Origin: G039029935 sp039029935
GTDB taxonomy: Bacteria > Chloroflexota > Anaerolineae > Caldilineales > Caldilineaceae
Reading direction: 5' to 3'
NCBI GenBank assembly: GCA_039029935.1
Contig: JBCCFC010000639.1
Coordinates: 1-7,803, forward strand
DNA length: 7,803 bases
A program made the position numbers and the translations under genes. A model generated the notes under the pieces. That model had not been told where the DNA came from and ran no database searches. It saw nothing but the letters and a program-made list of their open reading frames with translations. Shown piece by piece: positions 1 to 6,601 of the stretch; position 1 is the first letter of the stretch, and every line of letters starts with the position of its first letter.

Positions 1-139
1 AAGGCCATTCCACAAAAATAATTACCCACAGGATCGCGGAGTTAGGCAATCTCTATTGCCGGAGTACCCGTGTAAAACCCGCACTAGAGAGTGCTAACTC
101 CGCGTTTTCAATGGGTATTGTATTTTGTGGAATGGCCTA
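1..139. repeat. Large imperfect palindrome with two inner hairpins (MITE-like or structured-RNA-like)
   Basis: The outer arms pair over 2-17 with 123-138 (GGCCATTCCACAAAA against its complement), then 23-28 with 112-117 (TACCCA/TGGGTA) and 35-45 with 94-104 (CGCGGAGTTAG/CTAACTCCGCG). Two perfect small hairpins sit inside: GGCAAT-ctct-ATTGCC (45-60) and GCACT-agag-AGTGC (81-94). The result is a cloverleaf-like fold around a loop at 61-80. No reading frame is evident. It could be a non-autonomous mobile element with terminal inverted repeats, or a structured RNA at the 3' end of a gene left of the window. The window starts within one base of its edge, so its true border and any target-site duplication cannot be seen. 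Confidence 0.75.
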
Positions 140-145
140 AAATGT

Positions 146-182
146 AAAAAGAGGCATTGTTATCTGACAACGCCTCTTTTTT
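146..182 (+). terminator. Rho-independent terminator-like hairpin
   Basis: AAAAAGAGGCATTGT (146-160) pairs with ACAACGCCTCTTTTT (167-181) around the loop TATCTG. The only mismatch is A:C, which becomes a G-U wobble on the minus-strand transcript. Six Ts (177-182) end the plus-strand stem, and the A-run at 146-150 gives the mirror image, so it could work in both directions. No minus-strand gene ends here, so it most likely terminates a plus-strand transcript entering from the left. Confidence 0.8.
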
Positions 183-211
183 GCAGTTGAATCACCCATG
201 TCAGACAGAAT

Positions 212-240
212 TTGACAGAGCCAAGCAAATATAATATTAT
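212..240 (+). promoter_or_regulatory. Sigma70-type promoter for the Uma2-like gene
   Basis: A consensus -35 box TTGACA (212-217) is followed after exactly 17 nt by TATTAT (235-240). A second -10-like TATAAT at 230-235 is only 12 nt from the -35 box and is too close. Transcription would start near 247, leaving a leader of about 37 nt before the ATG at 284. The promoter lies just after the terminator at 146-182, so the gene appears to be an independent unit. Confidence 0.65.
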
Positions 241-283
241 ACGCTTTATGATTTTTTGTATAGTCCGATGAAGGATATTTGAT

Positions 284-1558
284 ATGACAACAGAAATATT
301 CATGTCAGCAAGCGCATCTGCTGTTGCGGTTCCTGTCGATACAACCAGTAAAACGATTCTCTACCCTAGAAAGACACCCACTACAGACATGCCACAAAAA
401 AACATTGAGGTTGGTCAAACCAATCTCAATTTGTATAAGAAGGCGACAAAATTACCCAATGGGGTTTATCCGTATGACTATGATATAGACTATCTATATG
501 GTCCATCCAAGCAATGGCCTCGTACAGTTGATGAGGCAGAGCGTCGCTGGAAAGGCCCGTACACGTCAGAGAATGCGGCGACGATTTTGGCACATGAGCC
601 AATCCAATTGCATCATGGCTGGCTGGTCTGGCAAATCGACAAAGTGGATGGCCGTGTGGACAATCTTCCTTGGCCGAAAAATCTCTTGGAAGCCTATGAC
701 CGCCCATATGGACCCTATACATTAGACAACATTGATATCATTCTTAGCGAAGAATCCATGGAACTCTTTCATGGATGGTTAGTATGGAAACATATGACAC
801 ACGGAATCGAACGAGGAATAGTCGGTAATATAACCAACACCGTTAGCCCATTTGCTATCCACATTGGGTTTGGGACGATGTATCCCGACCAGACAGAGTG
901 TGTGATGAGCAATGGAGACGTGTTGATACCCGATGCCTGTCTGATTTCTTGGCAACGACGAGATGAAATCTTGCAGCCACATGGACCCAATGACAGACCG
1001 CTTTTCAAAGGAGGACCAGAGTTAGTTATCGAAGCGCGTTCACCCTCCAATACACGCAAAGAGGAACGCGAAAAACGGGAGAAGTATTTTGCCAATGGAA
1101 CACAGGTCGTGTGGGATGTGGATGAAGAAACGCAGCGGATTTGGGTCTATCATGCCAATGCACCAATCCGCCCGACCGAGTATCGTATGGGTGATGAAAT
1201 AACCTGTGAATTTCTGCCCGGTTGGCGTAGAAATTTGACCGATTTGTTTAGTAAACAGATTTCCATCGATGCAGTTGCTGGTGAAATCATGGAAGAATCC
1301 TGTGAAAAAGGCATCGCCATCGGCAAAGAGGAAGGCATCGCCATCGGCAAAGAGGAAGGCATCGCCACCGGTGAGGAACGAGCGCGTACGATATTGCTAG
1401 ATATGCTGCCGATGGTACTCCAATTTCGTTTTGGGCAGGCATTACCCGATCATGCACTTCAACGTCTACAAGCACTGGACTTGGCAACATTAGAAACACT
1501 ACAAGCATCAATCGCAACCAGCCCTGATATGGATGCATGGATAGCGCAGATTGGATAG
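284..1558 (+). CDS. Uma2-family PD-(D/E)XK nuclease-like protein with duplicated N-terminal module and GxxxG-type repeats
   Basis: A 424-residue protein whose central part (about 143-325) matches the Uma2 (DUF820) restriction-endonuclease-like fold. The first helix/strand ends in ELFHGWLVW (160-168). Candidate active-site residues are Pro216-Asp217, Glu250 in LVIEARSPS, and Lys267 before Tyr268, followed by the VVWDVD strand. The family is usually near 190 residues, so this protein is unusually long. Residues 91-117 are a degenerate second copy of 143-169 (15 of 27 identical, both beginning GPYT and ending HGWLVW). Residues 343-366 are short GIAIGKEE-type repeats. The tail (about 368-424, LQFRFGQALP) resembles the DUF4351 helical domain seen in Rpn-type nucleases. 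The start is supported by AAGGA (271-275), 8 nt upstream of the ATG; a second ATG lies at 302. The cellular role of Uma2 proteins is not settled. Nuclease activity is inferred from the fold; fold assignment is fairly sure. Confidence 0.88.
   Translation: MTTEIFMSASASAVAVPVDTTSKTILYPRKTPTTDMPQKNIEVGQTNLNLYKKATKLPNGVYPYDYDIDYLYGPSKQWPRTVDEAERRWKGPYTSENAATILAHEPIQLHHGWLVWQIDKVDGRVDNLPWPKNLLEAYDRPYGPYTLDNIDIILSEESMELFHGWLVWKHMTHGIERGIVGNITNTVSPFAIHIGFGTMYPDQTECVMSNGDVLIPDACLISWQRRDEILQPHGPNDRPLFKGGPELVIEARSPSNTRKEEREKREKYFANGTQVVWDVDEETQRIWVYHANAPIRPTEYRMGDEITCEFLPGWRRNLTDLFSKQISIDAVAGEIMEESCEKGIAIGKEEGIAIGKEEGIATGEERARTILLDMLPMVLQFRFGQALPDHALQRLQALDLATLETLQASIATSPDMDAWIAQIG
1310..1381 (+). repeat. 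24-bp in-frame tandem repeat inside the Uma2-like gene
   Basis: Two identical 24-bp units (1310-1333 and 1334-1357, each encoding GIAIGKEE) are followed by a diverged third (1358-1381, GIATGEER). Identity of the first two at DNA level implies recent expansion or contraction by slippage. The unit is a multiple of three, so copy-number change would alter the length of a flexible/helical linker without breaking the frame. Confidence 0.9.
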
Positions 1559-1567
1559 GTAACAGAG

Positions 1568-1602
1568 CAGAAACCGAGTTTTTGCCAAAAACTCGGTTTC
1601 TG
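1568..1602. repeat. Perfect 35-nt palindromic repeat between convergent genes
   Basis: Two perfect 16-nt arms (CAGAAACCGAGTTTTT and its complement) flank the 3-nt centre GCC. The hairpin lies 9 bp after the stop of the Uma2-like gene and 12 bp from the stop of the convergent BNR gene, so it could stall transcription from both sides. It lacks the U-tract of a classic terminator. A 34/35 copy sits at 7667-7701, so it is better called a dispersed palindromic repeat than a gene-specific terminator. Confidence 0.85.
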
Positions 1603-1614
1603 ACGCGATTATGC

Positions 1615-4600
1615 CTAAATTACCACCGCTGGCGCATTCACCGCCTCGATCAAGCTATTAAATGACTCCAAATCCGAATCCAACACCTCCTGCAAGTTTG
1701 CCAACTGTTCATCAATCAACTCCGTGTAATAGGCTGCAACCTCGCGCGATTGCTGGGTCGGCGCACGATCCGCCAACCCCACCACGCTCATCACTGACGC
1801 CAGTTGTGTTGTCAATCGGGACGGCTCATTGAGGCCAAAGGTGTCATTGTGCTCACCAGGCTTAATCAACTTGTCCTCAATTGTATTGAGTTTATCCAAT
1901 ACCTCATCTGAGGCTTTGACGACATGCTCATGCTTGCTCAGATGCGTTTTCCAACTTGTCACCTGTGTCACCACATCACGCAGTTTGTTGATGCCATCAT
2001 GCGTACTCGAAATTTTATCACGAATCTGCAACAACATCGCCAACTGCTCTTCTAGTTCTGAGATAGGCGTGGTCACACGTGGATCGTTGATGATCTCAAA
2101 CGATGAAACTTGTGTTGTATCGCCAACGGTTAGCCGTACTTGATACGTCCCCGGCAACACCAATGGCCCCGTATTGGCCTCACCCGCCAGCTTATTCCCC
2201 GGCACACGCCGCGCTCCCTCGTGCCGCATGTCCCACAGGAAGCGATGGACACCAGCATCACCCGAAAGCCAAGGCCCCGGCTGCATCGACTTCTCCTTGT
2301 CATCCAGCTTGTCATAGCCATCCGGCTTGGTCGTAAATGTACGGATAACTGCCCCATCTGCATCCAAGAAGCTCAACGAAATGCTCGACCCCACTGGACT
2401 TTCCTTACTGATAGCCTCAGCCAGCGAGTAGTAGACCATTGCACAGGGACGCATCCCCTTGCCTGCATCCAACACATCACTCTCCAACTCACCCAATTGA
2501 TTGCGTTTGTTGTCTGAAATTGCAGGCTGACCGTAGCCGCTGGAATAGACCTTGCCATTGTCACCAAGCCACGCCGACATCAAGTCAGGGATACCACGAA
2601 TGCTGGTGCGCGGGGCAAATAGCGCAATCGGCTCATCGCTTTGTGTAGCCAATTGATGTAGCGGTGTTAAATCATCCAATATCCAGAATGACCGCCCATG
2701 TGTCGCCAACACCAAATCCGTGTCCTTGACCACCATGTCATAGATCGGCACAACGGGCAGATTGGACTGCCATCGTCGCCATGTCACCCCATCATCAAAG
2801 GAGAGATACAGCCCCGTCTCTGTGCCGACATAGAGCAACCCCGCACAGTTAGGGTCGGCACGAATGACACGGGTGTAGTCATCGGCTGGAATGCCTGTGT
2901 CACCCTCACCCGTAATATCAGCCCATGTCTGTCCATAATCGTTGGTCTTGAACAGATAAGGGCGCGTATCATCCAGCTTATAGCGTGTCGCCGCCAAATA
3001 CACAGTGGCTGGGTCTGTCGGTGATGGCTCTATCGTCGAAATCGTTGTCCACTCCGGCAGTTCAGGCGGTGTCACTAATGCCCAGTTTTCACCGTTATCT
3101 CTGGACAGATGCAACAGGCCATCATCGCTGCCAGCCCACAACACACCTGCTTCATGGGGTGATTCAATAAACGAGGCAACGGAGCCATAGTGTTCAGCCC
3201 CACTGGTATCCAGCGTGATTGGACCACCCGACGCCACCAATGTTTCTGGCGCAGCCCGTGACAAATCGGGGCTAATCGGCTCCCAACTCATGCCCTCGTT
3301 GGTGCTGCGGAAGGCCACATTCCCTGCCGTGTACAGTGTGTTGGCATCATGTGGTGAGAAGACAATGGGGAAGGTCCAAGGGAAACGATATTTCAGTGTA
3401 TCCGGTCCATACCCCGAATGATCCTGCGGCCACACGTTGACCAGTTGAATCTGCTTGGTGCGATGGTCATAGCGTTGCAACGCCCCGCCACCACCCGGCG
3501 AGCTACCCACAGCACCCACAAAAACAATATTGGGGTCCTCTGGATGCACGGCGATATAGCCGCTTTCACCCGTGCCCGCGTTGTAGCAATCGCCCCATGA
3601 GATAATGCCATCGTGACTGTTGCTCGGTACGCTGACGCTGGCGTTGTCCTGTTGTGTGCCATAGACGCGATAGGGGTATTGGTTATCCACCGCCATGCGA
3701 TAGTATTGAGCGGTCAACTGATTGAAAACGGTCGAGAAAGTCTCTCCACCATTGAACGACACATTGGCCCCACCATCATTGCTCTGAATCATGCGTCGAT
3801 TGTTGTTGGGGTCGATCCACAACCCATGATTGTCGCCATGTGGCGTGGGAATCTCGCTAAAGGTCGCCCCGCCATCGCGTGATTTCCACATGCCCAAGTT
3901 CATCACATAGACCGTGTCCGCTTCCTGTGGGTCAGGAATAATGTGGTGATAGTACCAAGGCCGATAGCGAAGATTTTGCTCCTCGCTCATGCGCAACCAT
4001 GTCTCACCAAAGTCATCCGAGCGCAACAATGCCCCATCCTTGGTCTCGACAATGGCCCATACACGGCCACCCTGCGCAGGCGACGCCGCCACACCAATCT
4101 TGCCCTTGATGCCCTGTGCAATGCCCGTGTTCTCATGCAACTTGTCACTGATGTCCGTCCATGTATCACCTCCATCAATCGACTTCCACAACCCACTCTC
4201 CGGGCCACCACTGCTCAAGCTCCAAGGTGTGCGGATGGCCTGCCAGATGCTGGCGTACAACACATCAGGGTTATGCGCATCCAGCGTGATGTCAACTGCC
4301 CCGGCCGTCTCGCTCTTGAACAGCACATGGTCCCACGTCTTGCCGCCGTCACGTGTCCGGTACACACCACGCTCGGCATTGGGACCAAACGCATGACCCA
4401 ACGCCGCGACATAGACAATATCTGGATTGCGTGGATGAATCACCACCTTGCCAATATGCCGCGTGTCGGCAAGCCCCAAATGCGTCCATGTGTTGCCACT
4501 GTCCGTTGACTTGTACACGCCATCGCCATAGGATACATTGCCGCGAATCGTCGCTTCCCCCATGCCCGCATAGATGACATTGGGGTCCGACTCTGACACC

Positions 4601-4827
4601 GCCAATGCACCCACCGCTGCCGTCTTCACATAGCCATCCGAGACATTCTTCCACGTGATGCCCGCATCGGTGGTCTTCCAGATGCCACCTGCACATGCAC
4701 CAAAGTAGAACGTTGCCACATCGGATGGGTCGCCTGCAACGGCGATAACGCGTCCGCCACGAGGTGGGCCAATGCAGCGGAATTGCATCGTGTTGAGTAA
4801 AGATTGAGTTATGTTTTGTGTTGTCAT
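1615..4827 (-). CDS. Asp-box/BNR beta-propeller protein (VPS10/sortilin-like, 'glycosyl hydrolase' type), no signal peptide
   Basis: A 1070-residue protein built of about ten Asp-box hairpins of the form S/T-x-D-x-G-x-T-W: KTTDAGITW (51-59), KSTDSGNTW (106-114), RTRDGGKTW (157-165), KSIDGGDTW (215-223), RSDDFGETW (269-277) and KSRDGGATF (315-323), with more up to about residue 720. Conserved landmarks are RCIGPPRGGRV near the start, PHGDNHGLWIDP, YGTQQDN and THGRSFWILDD. After the propellers come a beta domain (GVHRFLWDMRHEGAR, LVLPGTYQVRLTVGD) and a helical, probably coiled-coil tail. Relatives are often called glycosyl hydrolase or sialidase-like, but a catalytic activity is not established. 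The start is the ATG at 4825-4827, preceded by AAAGGA with 7-nt spacing. The longer frame to 4920 begins at TTG inside palindromic DNA. No signal peptide or membrane segment is visible, unlike many secreted relatives. Family call firm; substrate or ligand unknown. Confidence 0.88.
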   Translation of the reverse strand: MTTQNITQSLLNTMQFRCIGPPRGGRVIAVAGDPSDVATFYFGACAGGIWKTTDAGITWKNVSDGYVKTAAVGALAVSESDPNVIYAGMGEATIRGNVSYGDGVYKSTDSGNTWTHLGLADTRHIGKVVIHPRNPDIVYVAALGHAFGPNAERGVYRTRDGGKTWDHVLFKSETAGAVDITLDAHNPDVLYASIWQAIRTPWSLSSGGPESGLWKSIDGGDTWTDISDKLHENTGIAQGIKGKIGVAASPAQGGRVWAIVETKDGALLRSDDFGETWLRMSEEQNLRYRPWYYHHIIPDPQEADTVYVMNLGMWKSRDGGATFSEIPTPHGDNHGLWIDPNNNRRMIQSNDGGANVSFNGGETFSTVFNQLTAQYYRMAVDNQYPYRVYGTQQDNASVSVPSNSHDGIISWGDCYNAGTGESGYIAVHPEDPNIVFVGAVGSSPGGGGALQRYDHRTKQIQLVNVWPQDHSGYGPDTLKYRFPWTFPIVFSPHDANTLYTAGNVAFRSTNEGMSWEPISPDLSRAAPETLVASGGPITLDTSGAEHYGSVASFIESPHEAGVLWAGSDDGLLHLSRDNGENWALVTPPELPEWTTISTIEPSPTDPATVYLAATRYKLDDTRPYLFKTNDYGQTWADITGEGDTGIPADDYTRVIRADPNCAGLLYVGTETGLYLSFDDGVTWRRWQSNLPVVPIYDMVVKDTDLVLATHGRSFWILDDLTPLHQLATQSDEPIALFAPRTSIRGIPDLMSAWLGDNGKVYSSGYGQPAISDNKRNQLGELESDVLDAGKGMRPCAMVYYSLAEAISKESPVGSSISLSFLDADGAVIRTFTTKPDGYDKLDDKEKSMQPGPWLSGDAGVHRFLWDMRHEGARRVPGNKLAGEANTGPLVLPGTYQVRLTVGDTTQVSSFEIINDPRVTTPISELEEQLAMLLQIRDKISSTHDGINKLRDVVTQVTSWKTHLSKHEHVVKASDEVLDKLNTIEDKLIKPGEHNDTFGLNEPSRLTTQLASVMSVVGLADRAPTQQSREVAAYYTELIDEQLANLQEVLDSDLESFNSLIEAVNAPAVVI

Positions 4828-4828
4828 T

Positions 4829-4852
4829 GATGTTTCCTTTGATGTTTCCTTT
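4829..4852 (-). promoter_or_regulatory. Tandemly duplicated ribosome-binding site of the BNR gene
   Basis: Read on the minus strand, the 12-mer AAAGGAAACATC occurs twice head to tail (4852-4841 and 4840-4829). The proximal copy puts AAAGGA 7 nt before the ATG at 4827. The distal copy carries an identical Shine-Dalgarno core 12 nt further upstream. This decides the start codon; the duplication looks like simple slippage. Confidence 0.75.
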
Positions 4853-4859
4853 GTGTAGT

Positions 4860-4888
4860 TTATTACATAGGTGTAACCAACCAGTAAA
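4860..4888 (-). promoter_or_regulatory. Weak candidate promoter for the BNR gene
   Basis: On the minus strand TTTACT (4888-4883) and TAATAA (4865-4860) are separated by 17 nt and would start transcription near 4853. Neither box is a strong consensus, and the -35 box overlaps the edge of the palindrome at 4888-4906. The gene may equally be read through from the aldehyde dehydrogenase 109 bp upstream. Confidence 0.25.
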
Positions 4889-4923
4889 ACAGATTGCCAA
4901 TCTGTTGCGTAGGTTGACAACCT
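4888..4923. repeat. Twin perfect short palindromes between aldehyde dehydrogenase and BNR genes
   Basis: AACAGATTG-C-CAATCTGTT (4888-4906) and AGGTTG-A-CAACCT (4911-4923) are both perfect with a single central base, and each is followed on the plus strand by GCG. On the minus strand the first ends in TTTT and could act as a weak terminator for the aldehyde dehydrogenase. Odd-length dyads with one central base are also compatible with operator sites, but two related dyads side by side in an intergenic gap suggest a dispersed repeat. Confidence 0.7.
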
Positions 4924-4936
4924 GCGATACTACTTT

Positions 4937-6406
4937 TTATCGCACAACAAACGGGTTCGCCATCGGTTTGTCAGATGTGTTGATCCACGTCGTCTTGGTT
5001 CGTGTGTAGTCATAAATAACATCCAAACCAGCCTCACGACCGCTACCACTTTGCTTGAATCCACCAAAAGGAGCCAACGGTGAAACGGCGCGATACGTAT
5101 TCACCCAGATGATGCCTGACCGAATCTTTTGACTGACTCGATGCGCTCTCGCTAGGTTCTCCGTAAAGACCCCTGCGCCCAGCCCAAACTGCGTATCATT
5201 TGCGAGGGCAATCGCCTCTGCTTCCGTGTCAAAAGGCATTGCACTAATCACAGGTGCAAAAAACTCGGTTTGCATCGACGCAATCCCTTGGTCTGGGCAG
5301 GCCAGGAGTGTCGGCTCAAAATACCATCCAGCAGATAAATGGTCGGGTCGTTTGCCACCACAGACCAACTGCGCACCTTGCCCGGTAGACTGGGCGATCA
5401 CGCGTTCACAGCGGTCAACTTGGGCAATCGTTGCCAATGGGCCGACTTGTGTCGCATCCTCCAGCGGATCGCCAATCACAATCTGCGCCGCCCGCCCCTG
5501 AATGGCTTCCAACACTTGATGATAGATAGAGCGTTGCACAAAAACACGCGAGCCGGCCACACAACTTTGCCCAGATGCACCATAGTTCCCCGCAATGATC
5601 CCATTGACGGCCCCTTCCAAGTCCGCATCTTCAAAGACGATTATCGGTGATTTCCCGCCCAATTCTAACGACACGTGGGCAAAGTTCTCACCCGTATTGC
5701 GTACAATATGCCGAGCCGTCTCATATCCACCCGTAAAGGCCACTCGTGCCACTTTGGGATGTGAGGTCAGCACACGGCCACAGGGTTCACCAAAACCCGT
5801 GATGACATTGACCACACCTGCGGGAAAGCCAACTTCATGGACAAGCTCGGCAAAGCGAAACATTGCTGCGGGTGCATGTTCCGACGCCTTGACGACAACG
5901 GTATTGCCTGCCGCAAGTGCTGGTCCAATCTTGGTGGCCGAAAGAAACATCTGCGCATTCCAAGGCACAACCGCCGCCACCACACCAATCGGCTCGCGTG
6001 TGGTGAAAACATGCATATCTGGCTTGTCAATCGGAATCACAGTTCCTTGGATTTTGTCTGCAAGCCCGGCATAGTAGTAATAGTAATCGGCCACATACCC
6101 CGACTGACTGCGTGTCTCTTTGGCAAGTTTGCCGCTATCAATCGTTTCTAAGTTGCCCAAATCCACCGCATGTTCAGCCACCAAGTCCCCCAGTTTGCGC
6201 AGCAGTTTTCCGCGCTGCGTTGCTGTCATATCGGTCCACTCGCTGTCAAACAACGCTGCCTCAGCGGCATCAACAACATGGTTGACCTCCGCTTCGGTTG
6301 CTGCTGGGAAGGTCGCCCAAGGTTGCTCGGTCGCAGGGTTGATGCTCTCAAAATGGTTGGAGCCTGTTTCAAAATTTCCATTGATATAGTGTTGAAAGTG
6401 TCGCAT
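4937..6406 (-). CDS. NAD(P)-dependent aldehyde dehydrogenase
   Basis: A full-length 489-residue member of the aldehyde dehydrogenase superfamily, oxidising an aldehyde to the acid in the cytosol. Visible landmarks are VPWN with oxyanion Asn150; Lys173 and Glu176 in VVKASE for cofactor binding; FTGG at 224-227 in the Rossmann turn; general base Glu248 in LELGGKSP; nucleophile Cys282 in GQSCVAGSR; Glu381-x-Phe383 for nicotinamide ribose; and PFGGFKQSGSGRE (446-458). All expected catalytic residues are present. The FTGG-ETARHIV segment and the DYTRTKTTWIN ending recall, from memory, a subgroup that includes semialdehyde and hydroxylactone dehydrogenases. The substrate is not determinable. The start is the ATG at 6404-6406 with AAGGA 5 nt upstream; the longer frame to 6547 starts at TTG and runs through an inverted repeat. 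An LLM flavin oxidoreductase upstream suggests a shared oxidative pathway. Confidence 0.93.
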   Translation of the reverse strand: MRHFQHYINGNFETGSNHFESINPATEQPWATFPAATEAEVNHVVDAAEAALFDSEWTDMTATQRGKLLRKLGDLVAEHAVDLGNLETIDSGKLAKETRSQSGYVADYYYYYAGLADKIQGTVIPIDKPDMHVFTTREPIGVVAAVVPWNAQMFLSATKIGPALAAGNTVVVKASEHAPAAMFRFAELVHEVGFPAGVVNVITGFGEPCGRVLTSHPKVARVAFTGGYETARHIVRNTGENFAHVSLELGGKSPIIVFEDADLEGAVNGIIAGNYGASGQSCVAGSRVFVQRSIYHQVLEAIQGRAAQIVIGDPLEDATQVGPLATIAQVDRCERVIAQSTGQGAQLVCGGKRPDHLSAGWYFEPTLLACPDQGIASMQTEFFAPVISAMPFDTEAEAIALANDTQFGLGAGVFTENLARAHRVSQKIRSGIIWVNTYRAVSPLAPFGGFKQSGSGREAGLDVIYDYTRTKTTWINTSDKPMANPFVVR

Positions 6407-6447
6407 AAAATTCCTTGTTTCTGTGTATGTGTTGGCGGAAGATAGAG

Positions 6448-6511
6448 AGGACGCGGACGAGAGCAGATGAACGCGGCTTAATCCGTTCTCGTCCATTCTC
6501 GCCCGCGTCCT
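6448..6511. repeat. 64-bp inverted repeat in the leader of the aldehyde dehydrogenase
   Basis: Arms of 29 nt (6448-6476 and 6483-6511) beginning AGGACGCGG flank the centre CTTAAT. They differ at 8 positions, 7 of them transition-type (A/G or C/T), which leave G-U or A-C pairs in the stem. GC is higher than in the surrounding spacer. It is a likely member of a dispersed palindromic family and could fold in the 5' leader of the dehydrogenase mRNA, 42 bp from its start. Confidence 0.75.
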
Positions 6512-6566
6512 ATACTTTTTTCTTGCATAGGATATAAAATCAGCCAAAGGGCGTGGTCCGCTTCTG

Positions 6567-6598
6567 GCTGAAAGCTGACGGCTGAGTAGCTGAAAGCT
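6567..6598. repeat. Stuttering GCTGAAAGCT repeat
   Basis: GCTGAAAGCT occurs at 6567-6576 and 6589-6598, with GCTGACGGCTGAG-like variants of the same word between them. It lies directly after the stop codon of the flavin oxidoreductase. No convincing terminator stem forms, since the copies are direct rather than inverted. It looks like slippage-derived filler. Confidence 0.6.
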
Positions 6599-6601
6599 TT
6601 T

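Noticed and set aside
41..98. Integron attC-like site, suggested by GTTAGGC at 41-47 and GCTAAC at 93-98
   Set aside because: The core sites are in the wrong order: attC begins with RYYYAAC and ends with GTTRRRY, whereas here GTT comes first on both strands. No integrase or cassette context is present.
1150..1538. Minus-strand frames with repeated MAMPSSLP or RWRCLPLC words
   Set aside because: They are reverse-strand shadows of the GIAIGKEE coding repeat in the Uma2-like gene, with no ribosome-binding site.
1568..1602. CRISPR repeat
   Set aside because: The 35-nt palindrome has the right length, but there is a single copy here and one 6.1 kb away, with no spacer-repeat periodicity or cas genes.
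3943..4509. 188-codon plus-strand open frame opposite the BNR gene
   Set aside because: It is antisense to well-conserved Asp-box coding sequence, rich in Arg/His/Pro/Thr as expected for a shadow frame, and matches no family I recognise.
4828..4920. N-terminal extension of the BNR protein (31 residues, TTG start at 4920)
   Set aside because: It starts at TTG inside a palindrome, translates the duplicated Shine-Dalgarno as KETSKETS, and has no ribosome-binding site. The ATG at 4827 has AAAGGA at ideal spacing.
6407..6547. N-terminal extension of the aldehyde dehydrogenase (47 residues, TTG start at 6547)
   Set aside because: It reads through the 6448-6511 inverted repeat and gives no family similarity. 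The ATG at 6406 with AAGGA yields the normal 489-residue length.
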